Assembly (NCBI GenBank): GCA_008933995.1
Contig: WARS01000007.1
Coordinates: forward strand, 8,494,423 to 8,558,422
From: Datnioides undecimradiatus
Lineage: Eukaryota > Chordata > Actinopteri > Lobotiformes > Datnioididae
Length of the DNA stretch: 64,000 nucleotides
Direction of reading: 5' to 3'
Under the pieces are notes generated by a model that saw nothing but the letters and a program-made list of their open reading frames with translations, had not been told where the DNA came from and made no database searches. The position numbers were made by a program, and so were the translations under genes. Positions 35,472 through 49,700 of the stretch are shown here, in pieces; position 1 is the first letter of the stretch, and each line of letters opens with the position of its first letter.

Positions 35472-38400
35472 GACAGGTATATACACACACAGATCTCACC
35501 ATGGCTCTGATCCGAAGCCGTACCAGGCCAGCTGAAGGATCTGGAAGCCCAAACCCAACAGAACGGTGTTTTTATTACCCAGAGTCCTCATCAGCAGAGT
35601 GAGGAAGAGAGTCTGAGGAGGGAGAGAGGTGAGGGAATTTCATTTGCAATGTAAAAAAGTGCAACAAATCATAAATTACCTTGCAGAGACACACTCATAT
35701 GAGGCTGAGGTTAAATGGGGTACACACATGGAGTGTGTGTGTGTGTGTGTTACCTGTGCTACGATAGACAGAATGCCCACGACTCCAATGAAAACAGCAA
35801 TAGTAGTGGAGGAGAAGTTAATGACCTGGAGGGAGAGACAGAAATGGTTATTAAAGTGCCAGAGCAGAGACTGACTGGTGTCCTGGAAACCATATGAATT
35901 AAAAAAACCATACTTTCTAAGGGTTGTTGATGCCATTACAACATTATTTAAAAGGTAAAATGCCCGAAATATCCATGTTTTTCTGTCCAAAACACCATTA
36001 AATCTAAAGAGCTCATTTAAAGGTTTACAAATTACACTTTCAATTCATCTTTCACAGCTACTTTACATAAGACATTGCTTTTGCTAAACAGTCTTGTTGG
36101 TGCCACCACTGGAGGCGCTAAAGACGAACATTGCCTAATCCTGCAGACACCGTTCTTATTAGGCAGCTGCTTCGTAATACTAGCAGTGCTGCTTGAGCTC
36201 ATAGAAGAGCCCTCAGCGGTGTGTGTCACCTGTCTCAGGTAGAGGAAGAAGCTGGAGTACTGTCCGGCCTCAGGCAGGTACGACAAGAACACAGTGATGC
36301 AGATCAGCAAGACGGTCGAGTCCTGACCCACCTTCCTCAGAGACTGAAGCAGAGAGAGACAGACAGAGGGAGAAGACAGAGAGATAGAAAATACAACACC
36401 GGCGCTGTCAGACGATCAGTCAGTCTTCAACTAATTCCTTGGTTCTCAAAGGGTCAGTGTTACGTTCTCTACATTACATCTGATGTGTATTCGATTTTAT
36501 TTTATTACTATCTTAGCAGAAAGGTCCCTCCATGCACACTGCAGTCCTATCATCATTCAATTATTCAAAGAATGTTACTGTATTGAGGAACATTGAGGTC
36601 TCTTCGCCCACATCTCCACTCTACATACTGTGTCCAAAAACAGAGAAGAGAATCAAATCATTGAGAAAAGACTTCATTCAACTATAGAATGACAAAACAA
36701 TTTGCTATGAGTTTATAATTCAACCAACCAATCCGATACTGTTTTGTTAATTAATTAATAATTATTGGTTACTGACAGCAAAGGGGTCGGCCTGCTGCCA
36801 GGATATCGGCGCCCCCCAGGTGTTGAGCCTCATCTTGTCCGGCAGAGATTCAGGCACGGCCAGCAGGATGAAGCAGATGTCGGCCAGAGCGATCAGCGTG
36901 GCCAGCAGAACCACCAGGTTGTCTCCGTACCAGGCTGACAGGTACGCCCCGATGGCTGGACTCGTCACCAGGCTGGCTGCGAAGGTCGCCGACACCTGTA
37001 GGTCACAAAGAGGGAAAGACATGAAGAAGATGAATGTGAGAGGATGGAAAAATCAGTAAACGCTGTGCTTTGTTGAAGCACAACATGCGAAGCCACTGGG
37101 AGCATTCTTGTGATGTTCTTTTAACAGAAATGAACCAGGTGCATTGACTTTTAAAGGGAATATGATAGAATGTGCCCAAAACCCAAGTCTTGTGTCTTAC
37201 AAAACCAAATGATGCACTGTTTAAATGACCCAAGTGGAGCTGGACAACTGCACCATGCATTTTAAACAAACCACTATAAACAATTTAAATAGGTGCCGTT
37301 GTATAATTTGGCCTTAATACAGAGTCTGCAGCCATGGTAGCCGCTGAGTGAGGTTGTGGTACAATAGCTGAGTCTGACGTTTAGCATGTTAGCAGGTTAA
37401 CATTTGCTACTAATAAGCAATAAAACAAGTCCAGCTGAGGTTGAAAGGAATGTGATTAGTCTTTCACGGACTTGACTCTTCAGATATTAAACTGACTGAG
37501 TTATCTCATCGGTCGGCTAACGTTTGATTGTTTATTCCTCTCAAGAGCTTACCGAGTTTGGTTCAGTGTGTTACTAAGATAGAAGAAGAATGAGGGAACG
37601 TGTCTAAATCTGGTGTCTGTTGTGACTTTCCTGTGATGATGCGTTGGTTTGCCAGTGCTGAAAGGCGGGATGTAATTGCAGTGGAGCAGGCTCTGGCTGT
37701 GAATTGGAGTGTGGCGGAGGCCAAAGGTTGTTGTCTCTCTGTGTTCTGAACTGCTGTGTGTACTCTGATTAAGCTGACCTGTCAGCTTCTGCCCTAGGGT
37801 TGCAGATTCAGTGTCAGTCATTCAACACCGCCGTCATCCATCTGCCTGTCTGATAGTATGATGTCATTGTAATGTTTTTGTCTTTGCCTGTGCGTGCCCT
37901 TTTTGAAAACATTCATCCATTCAGTTTTTTTATACACACAACCCGATGTCCTTTGAAGCTAAAATACTTTTTCAAGAATTATTTGGATATTCTGCGTCCT
38001 TACCAGACCATACGCTGTACTCCTCTCTCTTTCGTCCGTCACATCAGCAACATAGGCAAAGATGACCGAGAAGGTGACAGAGAAAGCTCCAGACATGGAG
38101 ATCATGGCGAAGTACCACCTGCAGGATGAGCAAGAGAGAACAGAACGGCTTCAGGCAAACAGACTTTTCTTTCATTGCTTTATCACATGACCGTGAGCTC
38201 TTAATCATCACTGTCAAACCAAAGACTGCAGACTCAAGACAATGGAAAACCATGATGGAAATAAGACATTTTATGCTTAGTTAATGTATGATACAGTTTT
38301 GTTTCAGTCATCACAGATCTGATGTTTTCACCTTTTTCTTGCCAGGCTTTATCATCCAACATCAGTGTCAAAGCTCACTGATGCTTTTGTAGCTGAATGG

Positions 38401-41400
38401 GAGCAAACCTCTGCATCCATGTTACCAGAAGAGTGGACACTGTCATTTCAACATGCGTGCTTCATGGACAAAAATATGTGGACTCCTAATCACGCTGATG
38501 TCACAGTTTATAAGCATAACACATCTTCATGTTGTGGTTATCTGTCTACTCTACTGTACCTGCATCTCTCTGGATGACTTAAACATTACTGTGCTGACAG
38601 AGAACAGTGAGCCCTACCACGGGCTGAGCCTCATCAGAGGGATCGGCGCGCAGGTGAAGAAGACAGTGACCAGCAGGAAGGACCGTCTCCCCCAGACATC
38701 CGACAACGCACCGATCAGAGGAGCGGACATGAATGACAGCAGACCCTTGACATGAAGAGAGGGAGTAAGTGAAACCATAAACAACCATCGCTAACAGAAG
38801 TGTCTGCAGCGCTGAAATATATTTCTGTTTGTCTTACACCTAACATGATTCCACATAAATCAGTCTTTTAAAGATCAAGATAAGTTGTCTATCTCTGAGA
38901 ACTGCTGATTCCTGAGGAAATAACGAATGATGATTTCATAGTGACAACCCACTGATACTGAAAGTTGCGTCATTAGAAATCTAAGATCCAGCGCTTTTGG
39001 AGTCTTGCCCATGGTAGGAGCTAATGTTAGTCTCAATCTGTCGCTTGTGAGTCGCAATACTGAAGTGTTGAAGTTCTTACCTTCACACCCTGAATGAGTC
39101 CATTCATCAGAAAAGTGTGCTGTGGAAACGTTTCATGTAAAACCTACAAACAGAGAAACGACACCAACATTTAAAAAACCAACATGGATTTTACTGTTGC
39201 AGACAAAAACACTGCAGCGAGATCAAAGCCATGCATCTTCCCCTAAGCTCTAAGCTATGTGTCTTGCTTCACAAGACAAAAACTGTGTATCTTTCAAGTC
39301 TCAGGATCCTGAGTGTAAATACTTCCAATACCTTACCAGAGGTTTGGTGCCATTATAAAACAAGCCCTGTCCAATCAGTTGCTGTCTACATTAAAGGTAA
39401 CATGGACCAAACAGTTGTCTGTTGCTCACTACAGTTACTAATGTAACTATGGTTCTATGAATTCTGGGTGACTTCCAAAGATGCCATACACCAGGATATA
39501 CTAGGAACTGGCATGCTGCAGTAGTGAGTGTGCAGCAGGTGTGTGTGCAATATCCTGATGCAGGTCCACGACAATCTACAACTTTACTCAGTGTTATAGC
39601 TTTCTCTATATGGTAACTGACACCAGTTGATGACGCAACCATATGACCACCATCTTCCCAACACCGCGCAGTGTTACTCACGGTGAGCATGGGTGTGGTG
39701 AGTAATCCCCAGGCGAAGAACTCCAGGAAGATAACCACCACCGCATGATAAACACTGGGCCTGCCGATACCCTGCTGGAGCTGAAATATATATAGACAAA
39801 CACACACACGCAGACATTTAAAAATCACAGTGACATTTTATGCCATGCTACAATTAACAGGCCACTCCACCAGTTTTTCATATGAAGATCAGCCTATCAG
39901 CATTAAGATTTTGCTTTCAAATCTGTTTGATGATGTTTCTACCTGGTACGGGTTTTAGTTTGCGAATTATCTGAGCAACCACCAAAAACTGAGGCAACCA
40001 TGACAACAAAAGCTGTCAGATGAAGTTGACCAACGTGGGAAATATGTGAGCCCTCTTCCCACCGATACCTACCAATGACTTTGTGTGCAAACCAATAAAA
40101 ACACACGGCCTGTGGCTGACGCAAGGATTCAACAGGATTGGCTGAACTTGATTGTCTTTTCCCAAGAAGCATGAAAAAAAAAAGCATGATAATCATCACG
40201 ATGTCTGCTCGAGTCCAGACCATTGCTGACAAGACTGTTAATTCACTCAGACTTTGGGTGCAATCTACCTGGGTGAATTTTATGTGTGCAAACTTTTCAC
40301 TGGGGAATTGGTTTCAGACCCAGCATGGGACTGCTTCAACAATCAATGACGTCCAAAAATCAAAACTCGGAGTAAGAACGGAGTAAATGTGTCAGTGTAT
40401 CCAAAATTTCCCTTTACACAAATTAAGACCATTTTCAACCAAAAATGCCTCATTTTCTTACAAAGTTGAGTATTTTGGCTGAAACAGAGTGAGTATTAAA
40501 CTGGAGCACTGCACATGGACTGACTGTCAGCCTACTGACACAGATAGACAAGATTTAGATGGTGATATGGACTATTTTCTATCTTTAGCTTGAAAAATAT
40601 CAGGTTCTCCTAACAGAGGACTACTTAGATAATGCCTTCTTAGTTGCTGCTCTCCTGTATTATTAAGCTTCATGTCAACAAGTGGGAGGAAGTTCATATC
40701 AGGGGCGTCTACATATTCCTGATCAGATTTCAGATCATCTGTGGTAAATGTGTCTCCTTCTTTTGCCTGTAACACTGGAAATTATATTATTCATCTTTAT
40801 ATCGTTCTCATTGTTCTCATTGGATATCTTAAAGCTTCTCTTTAAAGAATATTAGTTCTACTGTTTTCAGTCTTGTTTTCATTAAAGTGATGTCTCATAT
40901 TTGGCAGTTGTTTTTTTCGTATGGAATTCCAAATAAAAGAAATAAATTACAAAATGAAGAGCAGTGCAATATGTGTATTGTAAACCTTTTCTAAATTAAA
41001 CTTACAGAATAATTACTGTAATACGGGTGGCTGTGGCTCAGTGGTACAGCAGTTCGTCCACCCATCAGAGGATTGGTGGTTTGATCCCTGGCTCCTCTGG
41101 CCTGTGCAATATGTTTACATTGCACAGCATGCCAAAGTGTCCTTGGGCAAGACACTTAACCCCTAACTGCCCCTGATGCTGCGCCACCAGTGTGTGAATG
41201 GATTAGATTCCTTTGTTTCCTTAGTTTCATTTGGTGTGAAATGGTGAATGTCAGCTTGTAGTGTAAAGCGCTTTGAGTGCTCAGACGACTAGAAAAACAC
41301 TATATAAGTACAGGCCGTTCACAATTTAATATAAAATTGTACCACAAGAGCAAAAACATGAAAGACAGAACAAATGTACTGATAATTTAACAAAATCTGT

Positions 41401-42481
41401 ATGGTTTGTTCTGCAAAAGGAAAGGGCATAGAATTATGTTCATTGTTGGGATTCATCTTCTGGGGAGCAGGAATATCCACAGAAGATTTGACAAAAGTTG
41501 GACAGACATCACACTGGGCCTTAATTTAAGTACCAATATCTAAACTAGACTTTAACGATGTTAATCAAGATATCCACTGGCTTCCCCAAAATGCATGTAT
41601 TTAAATGGACTGTTTTGCTGAAAAAGCCAAAAATTACTTATTTATATTATTTTTTGTAAAAAACAAAAATGAACAAAAACAGTATATCTTTCATATTTGC
41701 TTGAAAAATAAAATGAATAATTCACCTGCTGAAGGTTTCAGCTCTGCCTGGTGGTTATTTAATGTTTGAGTAGAGTCCCAGCTTTAATTTATTTCATTAG
41801 TCATATTTATTTCTTCATTAATTACGTTCAGATCATCTGTCTTGATCATTTCTATGTTGTTTCTGTAGCTTCACATACTGTAGTTTATTTCTGCACTCAT
41901 TACTCTCTAAATGTTTTTTTCAGTTGATCTACAGCTGCTCAATCACTCTAAACTATGCTCATTACAATTTTCCACATCATATTCAGATGCTTCTGCTTAA
42001 CGTGACCAACAGCCCCAATAAAACACATTCAGTTGAAAATGATATCAAACGGAGAAAATCAGCAAATCTTCACCGTGGAGAATGTGGGACCAGACAGTCT
42101 TTGACATTTTCGCTTGATGCTGTAAAAACACAGCATGCCACATTTGAGATAAAAGGTCATTTTAATTGCATTTTTCTTTTCCTCTGACATTTCATCTATT
42201 GCAGAAGACAAATAATAACCCATATTGTTGCTCTGGCTGGTCTTAAAATAATATAAATATCTCTTCTGGTTGTCACGAATGATGTTAAAATGGACGCTGA
42301 TGGAGGCATGGAGCCTGTGGAGTGTTGAATCTGCAGTGTCTGCCTGCCCTCGGTGTATTTGAGGCAGGGAGCTGTTATGTAAGAGATAATGGATCCATCC
42401 TGACCACATCATCCTCGCACTAAGCTGAGCTGTCTGTGGGCCACATTAAACCCGCTCTGCCATGTCTCTCCTACAACACAG

Positions 42482-42525
<44 letters not shown>

Positions 42526-43103
42526 ATCTCCATCCGACAAAACCAGCCATTTTGGACCTGATCTGCTCTGTTCGGGCTCATTTTAGCAGTAGTCATTCGT
42601 TCATTCCAATCATCTTAGACGTTTGATCGACTGTTTTCTATAACAGTGACATTCAAATAAACATGTACTCCCGCTCTGGATCGTCTGCAGAGACAAATGG
42701 AGCAATATAGTGCTCCTGCTTATGATCATTATTGTTGTGAAATGCTCAGAAATGTGTTTTGAAACACCCCTGAATTTATAAATCAGTCTTACGTCATGTG
42801 TTTTAAGGTGCTGTTATGTCATACACACACACACACACAGAAATCAAAGCATACACTGTGTGCAGATATGGAAATCTGCAGCCCAGTTGGAATTAATGGG
42901 ACCACTAAGACGATGGCTAAAATCACCTGAAAACAATCTAAATATCATGGACTGAAGCAGAACAAACAATCGCACAGGTTGATAAATTAATAATATAATG
43001 GGAATAAAATGGCGGGTCATTCACCCACCGCAGCTCCGTCCTTCATGACGATCTTCTTCACCAGCACCACCCGGCCGGTGCCCGCCGGCGGCTCCCCCGG
43101 CAT
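33755..43103 (-). CDS. mfsd14b: Major facilitator superfamily protein 14B (hippocampus abundant transcript-like 1)
   Basis: Twelve exons, minus strand: 43029-43103, 39682-39780, 39081-39143, 38618-38745, 38004-38118, 36777-36995, 36230-36343, 35754-35825, 35500-35612, 34854-34951, 34371-34534, 33755-34027; 1533 nt, 510 residues (human about 506 by memory). All junctions are GT..AG and the frames join. Diagnostic segments: GRPSVYHAVVVIFLEFFAWG (first helix), the MFS loop GALSDVWGRR (about 91-100), SATFAASLVTSPAIGAYLSA, VLLICITVFLSYLPEAGQYS and MMWAAGAVAAMSSITFPAVS. TTPMLT and DSTVLL favour MFSD14B over 14A. About 12 membrane helices are expected. The substrate of this solute-carrier-like family is not settled. 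The tail ends SDEDFEPLLQDSIV, with an acidic dileucine sorting motif (D-F-E-P-L-L) that fits Golgi/lysosome trafficking. Fish may have two 14B copies; which one this is was not resolved. Confidence 0.94.
34690..34836. repeat. purine-rich (GGAGA)n-like tract in mfsd14b intron 10
   Basis: The plus strand reads repeated GGAGAGGAGA and GAAGAGGAGA units. On the mfsd14b sense strand this is a long CT-rich run starting about 18 nt after the exon 10 donor. Confidence 0.85.
35431..35466. repeat. (CA)n microsatellite in mfsd14b intron 9
   Basis: Pure CA run in the intron between exons 9 and 10, close to the exon 9 donor at 35499. Confidence 0.9.
37360..37460. repeat. diverged dispersed teleost repeat in mfsd14b intron 5
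   Basis: TTAGCATGTTAGCAGGTTAA followed by AACAAGTCCAGCTGAGGTTG and GGAATGTGATTAG has the layout of a very common fish interspersed repeat, recalled by pattern (GCTAACATGCTAAC ... CAGCTGAGGCTGATGGGAATG). The family name was not assigned. Confidence 0.4.
41025..41322 (+). repeat. tRNA-derived SINE (teleost type) in mfsd14b intron 1
   Basis: The head has an A box (GTGGCTCAGTGG, 41033-41044) and a B box (GGTTTGATCCC, 41078-41088). The body contains GTCCTTGGGCAAGACACTTA, and the tail has GTAAAGCGCTTTGAGTG and ACTATATAAGTACAGGCCG, a 3' end very common in fish SINEs. It lies antisense to mfsd14b. No clear target-site duplication was found, so it may be old. Confidence 0.85.
42486..42522. repeat. 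(CA)n microsatellite in mfsd14b intron 1
   Basis: Long CA run about 500 bp inside intron 1 from the first exon. A shorter CA run lies at about 42822-42838. Confidence 0.9.
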
Positions 43104-43370
43104 CTCTTCACACCTGCCGCGGGTCACGAAGCATCCATGCCGCGTAGATATCCGCGGTTCTCCGGGTGCTTCCAGGATGTCTCCGTATTTAGCCCCGAAG
43201 AGGCTAAGCCGAGCTAAACGGTGGTGCTAATAATAATATCAACCGTGCTGAGATAACGTCCACGATGTCTCCCGTTAAATCTATGGTCAGGTCAGCCCGA
43301 CGGTCCGCAGCTCGCCTGGTGCACTGACACTGTCAAGGTGAACAGAAAACAGGACACCGTTTCCGGTTTG
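43104..43370 (-). promoter_or_regulatory. probable mfsd14b promoter / 5' UTR
   Basis: CpG content is raised over the first exon and for about 250 bp upstream (CCCGGAGAACCGCGGATATC and similar on the minus strand). The reading frame of exon 1 stays open upstream without an ATG for at least about 35 codons, so ATG at 43103 is the first usable start seen. The transcription start was not located. Confidence 0.45.
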
Positions 43371-43598
43371 GGTTCAATTTGCTTTCAAATTAAAAGCAAC
43401 ACTCAAATATTGTCTGGAGGTTTTACGCACATTAATCACTGGTGGGTGGAAAGTTCAGTTTAACTAAAGCATTGCTACAAAAGTACTAAAAGTGGACATG
43501 TACGTTAAGCAGAATAGCCCATTCATAACTATATTACATCAGATATAGTTATGTGTATAATTAGGTTTTGTATACTGCTGAGTAACCTGTGAATGCAC

Positions 43599-43626
43599 CC
43601 TATCTTATCTTATCTTATCTTATCTT
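43599..43626. repeat. (TTATC)n pentanucleotide repeat
   Basis: About five TTATC units just upstream of the mfsd14b promoter. Confidence 0.85.
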
Positions 43627-44670
43627 GTTGACTATACTGCAACATACCTCGTTATTTTGTTGAAATGGTCCTCATGCATGACACATGCATGTTTGATACC
43701 GAGCTGAAATTGGACCAGTGTCCACTGTTGCAAATCACACTCTTACCAAAAGTTTCTTATCTTAAAACAATTTGTGTGAAAAGGCAACATATCAGTAACC
43801 TGTAGTATGAGTAGAGTGTAAAGAGACACAATAGTACCTCAAAGTTGTAGGGCTACAGCTACACAACGACGTTGTATAATTGCCAGTCATCACAGTCTGA
43901 TCTGTGGTTGTTATCTTCATTGACTGGAGGTACTGTTTTGACCACATTCAAATTTGACCAATTCCAATTTGAATGCCAAAGGAAAGCAAAGTTTATAGAT
44001 GCTGGTACTAGCATGTTAAACAAGTGAGACATGGAAACTAGTCCTAGATAAGTTTAACCTACTGAAATCCTATTTGATAACATGAAATAACCATATCCCA
44101 TTCTTCCTTTCTTATAGTCAACATTTATTTTTAAATCGAAATCGCACACTTCCTGTCTCACCGTCTAAATTTCACACAGGCAATGCAGTCTGGCTTGATC
44201 CTTTACAGGTTTTCTATAATCTTGGACCTGGTTGGAGCTTGACAGACATAAAAAAGGTATGATTCATAATAGCACAAAATGACATAACGCAAAGAAGGTT
44301 AAAATAGCAGAGTGACAACTCAAATGAGCCTGGGACTGAACTCGTTGTGTGAAACTTTGCAGGGTGAAATAGCACCAGGCTAAATAAATGTAAAATCTTA
44401 CCTTCACAATAAAAGCACTTGCAAAGAAAAGAGTCTGCAAACATATTTCCAGAAAAAAAAAGATTTTATTTTCCTTTTAAACCCTTTAAACCACTAAGCA
44501 CATGACTGGCTGTCATCAAGTACTTTTATATCATTCTACAAAATTGTCTTTACAAATCTTATCAACGTGTCGTTTTATTGTGAAAATAAAACTGTATTCC
44601 GGTTTGTCTGGCGGTGGCAGACGGAGGCAAATACACGGGTTTAATCACGTGTCAGTAGCTGTGGTCGTGG

Positions 44671-44671
<1 letters not shown>

Positions 44672-44733
<62 letters not shown>
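44672..44733. repeat. long (TG)n microsatellite
   Basis: About 30 uninterrupted TG units, the longest dinucleotide run in the window. Confidence 0.95.
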
Positions 44734-44736
<3 letters not shown>

Positions 44737-45443
44737 AAAACATGATAAAGAAGAGTGGTGACGGTGGGAAAACGTGACCACCCGACTTACATCATCAATC
44801 AGCAGAGAATGGGACGTAGAACGAGACGACGTAAAAATCAGCGGCACGTTTACAGTTTCCTGTTTGTTTTTCTTCCTGAATACACGGACTCGACGATGTC
44901 ATTTTCTTCTTCCTCTGCTTCATCCTTTTGGGGTCACAGTAGAGGCTATGACATAGCTTCAGATTATTTATATTATCAAGGAAGGGAATAAACCAGTCAT
45001 TACACATATACCTTAATATACTACTACTACAACAACTACCACTACTAATATTTATAATAATAATACCACACTGCTGAAACCGCTCATAGGGAAACTTTCA
45101 TGATACTTAGACTTTCTACTGTGATCAAATTCAAATAACCAAACCAGATCAGTGTCAGTGCAGATAAGAGCATCACAGCTTAGCTCTGTCTGTCTTCTCT
45201 AAAGTTATTCCAAGACTGAACCCTACCATGTGACCCCGCCCCCCCCCAAAAAAAATGCATGAGAGGAGGGAGCCAAATGCATGCATGCATTTATGCCAGA
45301 CTCGGGTGGTGGTGGTGGTGGGGGGGGGGTTCTCAAACAGGACGTTAAAATCAAACACGAGATAATTGAAAATGCAATGCAAATACAAAAATATTAATAA
45401 ATATTAACATTAACGCCCATTTCACTACTGAGTAATTACATTA

Positions 45444-45444
<1 letters not shown>

Positions 45445-45486
<42 letters not shown>
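45445..45486. repeat. (TCTA)n tetranucleotide microsatellite
   Basis: About ten TCTA units followed by an imperfect TCTC/TGTC tail. Confidence 0.95.
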
Positions 45487-45487
<1 letters not shown>

Positions 45488-46711
45488 CTCTGTCTATCAG
45501 GCCTAATGAACAGGGGCACTGTCATCGTGGAAGAGACCACTCCCATCACAGTGGTTTAATCTTAGGATAAAGGTAATCACTCAGAGCAGCTTTGTCTTGA
45601 TTTGAAGTGACCCTTTCCCCTAAAGAGGTCTAGGCACTGCAACCCTACTATAATATTACTCTGTGTGTAATTGTTGACCAGCTGTTGGTGCTGACACAGT
45701 CTGATCACATCCTACATTTCCATTCTCTCTCACCTGAGGAAGAGTTGCGTCATCAAATGTGGACTGTCAAACCCAATTTCCTAATGATACACTACTCAGT
45801 TAAACAGCCTTTGTGACTGAAGCTCTTGTAATCATGACCCCAACAATGAACCCACTAAGTTTTTTCTTTATGTCAGAGCAACAATGACAGCAACCAAGAA
45901 TGAGTTTTCTTTTTTTTTTCTGTGTCCTCCCTCTGTACTACTAAACGCTGACCTTCTCTAGCTGTTGGCGGTGTGTTTAGAAATGTTGCTAGGTAACAGT
46001 GTACCTGCAGAGGAAAGTGTAGCTTACCTGTAAGCTGAGACTCAGAGGACAGCTGTTGGACAACTGCGAGGTGACTCATCTGTAGCTCAGACCTTCAATG
46101 AAACAACGACAGAAGTAGAAAAGACAAGAAGCCACAACGTCCTCTCAGACACAAAGCTTGACAGGTAGGTTTCATCCTGATGATGTCTTTTTTTATTAAA
46201 CTAACTAGAAAACAGTGAGCACTTCCACCGTGGCCACACAATCCTCATCATTTACTATGTCATTTACTGAATTAAATGTTGGGAATTTAAATATATAATG
46301 CTACTTTATCGCCACTCACAGGTGTAGTAGCAGGACATTTTAAAGACTGATACCTGTTATCAGTCATCTGCATCAACACATGGTGTTGGACCTATAAAGA
46401 TTTAACAACCAGAATGCAATATGATATCAGAAAAGAATTAATTTTAAAAAATCTGATCAAAAATGATGAAGAATTTGTAGGAATAGTGGAAACAATTGTT
46501 GTCCTGACAGTTCAGGGATTATGAGCCAGAAATGTCATGTGATGCACTGTTAGTGATATATAGTTTATCGTTATCTTTATCCAAACCAAAGAGAGGGAAC
46601 CAACCCCCGCGTAGAATAAGTGGTTACTTCCATGACTCAGATTCTTGAACAACTCCGATGGTAAAATTGTGTTTTTGTGTGTGTGTATGGGGGAGAAAGA
46701 GAAACAGCAGA

Positions 46712-49700
46712 ATGGCATTAGCCAGTGGTCACTGGCTGGAGAAAGAGATGAGAGGAGAAGCCCCAAGTCCCAGGTGGGTCAGATTGTTTTCTTTCTGATG
46801 ATTCATTCGTTCTGCTGAAGAGTTCAGAGCCATTTGATGACATAAACTAATCCAAGGCTTTAACTGGAGTGACTTTGAGATGGAACTGGAAGAGATGTTT
46901 TGTGGTCAGGTGGTTGCTCATTGTTAGACTGGACAGATTCCTTCTTATTGGCCATGTATTTTCTCACAGACATGGTCACGCCTTAGCTGTGGCAGGAAAT
47001 GTGGCCTTTCTGTTCGGAGGAGCCTCCATCAGCAAACAGGAGGTGATTTTTTAACTTCTCTTGTCAAACCTGTATTTCAACAAGAAACAAGAAACAAACT
47101 GACTACACATTCACAGTAAGACATGGTTGAAACATAAAATCTGGATGTGAATGTCTGGTCATATTCTTCTTGTGTGTTTAGGAGGACAACCCTGTTTACT
47201 TCAATGACTTCTACATGCTAACAGGTAAAACTCAGAGAAGAATGTATCAGTTTATCTTGCATACAGAAAAGATTTAAAGTAATGTAATTTTTTTTACAAG
47301 TGTTTTCACATTTTGTTGATATGTACTGTTCGTATGTCACTCAATACAACTTCTACTAAAGGTTTCATGCTATTTATACCCAGAGGTGATTATGCACCAT
47401 GAAATGTAGCAAAAGAGCTAACAAAGAATATGAAAAAGATGGCCCCTTGTTGGCAAACATGGTTGAAAACAATAGAGGACTTTAAATGAAAATGGTTTTG
47501 TGAAAAAAGGCAGTGAACAAAGTGTTTAGGCCTCAATTACACATTTTTTATTACAAAAACGAAATGTTTTTTTGTTTGCAAGTGAACGTCGAAGGACCAC
47601 TTGTGCACACAAGATAAATACACTGTTGCCCATAAAGTTGGAATAACTTTGTTTTCAGACACATTCCTCTTTTTATTCCTATGTATACACATCAGTAATC
47701 ACTTTTAACCAGGTGCAATGATGAGTTTTGAGAGGATATACGCTTTATCTATCGAGAATAAATCACATTGTCACTTGTCCTTTTTCATGAGAAGAGTAGA
47801 AAAAATATTTGATTCCAACTTTATGGGGCAAAAGAGACAGTACATGTATGAATGATTTACTGTTCTTGCCCATGTTGTTCTTGATTTTGTCACTTGCCAT
47901 CAAGTCAGATTTAGTCCTCCACAGAGCATCAGAGGTAATTCAGTACAATTAAAATACCAGAGGCTCTTGCTGTAAACCCAGGAACAATGTAACCAATAAA
48001 GCTGAGTTGCTGTCACTGAGAAATGACAAATAGTAACTGCATAATTTGTTGTTTGTAGTTTCTCCTGAGGATGTGATGTGGGAGGAGATTCCTCAGAGTG
48101 GAGAAGTTCCCTGTGCCAGAGAAGGACACACTCTTTGGTAAAAACCAGTGCTGACTGAGTTTGTGGATTACTTTGAGTAATAACTGAGGAATAACCAAAT
48201 GTTTTCATTTGTTTGCAAGCCACTGAAAGGTTAAAAGGAGCAATATAAATGACCAGTGGCCTTTGGCCTCAGTTTGCTCAGTGTTAGCATGCATGCTAAA
48301 TTGATAGCAGTTAGACTGTGTAGGGACTTATGTTAAACCAAGTAGCATCCAGTTATTGGGTGTTTGCTCCTGGGTTGGATAATTATAATTTAAGCAAAAC
48401 ATGCAAGGAAATAAAAAGTACATATAAACACAGACTATGAAAATGCCTGGTCATAGGATGGGTCTTTAGATTCTACAATGAATTTAGGGAAGTTTCTTGT
48501 CAGGTGATGGTGCGATCTCACACTTTGCAACCATGCAGTTAGCATGGGTTACTTCCTGTAATAGCAGTAGCCACCCATGGTTTTGCATGAAGCATCACTG
48601 ATATTTATTGGCAAAGTGAACCAAAGCAATGTGGAGGTGTTGATTCTCAGTGGTATCTGCAGTAGTGCATTTTTACTATAGCAGCTCTGTTTTGTGCCCT
48701 TTTAAGTGTTGTGAAAGGGAAACTGTACCTGTTTGGAGGATCATCCAGCCCCAATGCCAGTGAGTGCCTCCCAGGAGTCTTCAGCTTTGACATAGGTGAG
48801 GTTGTTACAGTAGGCGGAGGAAACAAGGAACAAGGAGTCTAGCTTGGCTGGTGTCCATGCTCTTTTTGGTTGCACTGTGATGGTATTTCCATGTTCACAC
48901 AGTGTCTCTGACCTGGGATTGCTTAGCAATCGGGGGTGTGGCCTTAAGAACCCTTAGACACAGCTCTGTTGCTGTGGGAGACAACATCTATGTGTACGGA
49001 GGAAGTCTGGACGGGAATCCAACCAATGATCTCATGGTCTTCAACACAGGTCCATAAATCATCATCATCACTTTCAATTAAGGGCTATTTTGCTGTTTTT
49101 TATGCTTTACCCCATGCAATGCAAAATCCGGAATACTCTCCATCCATGCTCCTGATTTTACAAACCATCCATCAGCTTTTAGACTGTAATAAGTTCTTCT
49201 TCATTTCTATTAAAATCATCACACAAAGACTGATTCCGACAGTTGTGCGTCATTCAGTTTGTGTAGTTTCCTTCTCAAACTCTCTGGCTTTCTCTCTCCT
49301 GTGTTTCAGTGTCTCTCAACTGGACACCAGTTAAAACTAAAGGATCACTGCCACCGGCCCTGTAAGACACTAAGTTTCACAAACTGAAGATTACAGCAAC
49401 ATCAGATTGGTCACTCTGGTTTCGCATATGTTAATACTGATAAACACTGATGAAGATATTTAAAGTGTGTATGTGCATCTGTGTGTGTGTCTGTGTGTGC
49501 ATAGGTGTGATCAGAGTTTTGCGCTGGTTGGAGATCAGGTGTTCATGTTTGGAGGGTATGAAGCAGGTGGAGACTTCTATAAAGACCTGCATGTTCTCAA
49601 CACGGGTAAAGACTGACTTTTGATTTAGATTGTTGAGTGAACGTCAGTGCTTGTGCGCAATGGACCACTACACCTGGTTCAACCTGGTACAGTCATCCAC

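Larger units (their letters stand above)
43371..46711. other. intergenic DNA between the divergent mfsd14b and kelch genes
   Basis: No coding exon. Holds (TTATC)n at about 43599-43626, a long (TG)n at about 44672-44733, C- and G-runs at about 45237-45250 and 45320-45330, and (TCTA)n at about 45445-45486. A possible untranslated first exon of the kelch gene ends at a good donor, ACAG|GTAGGT, at 46164. Confidence 0.5.
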
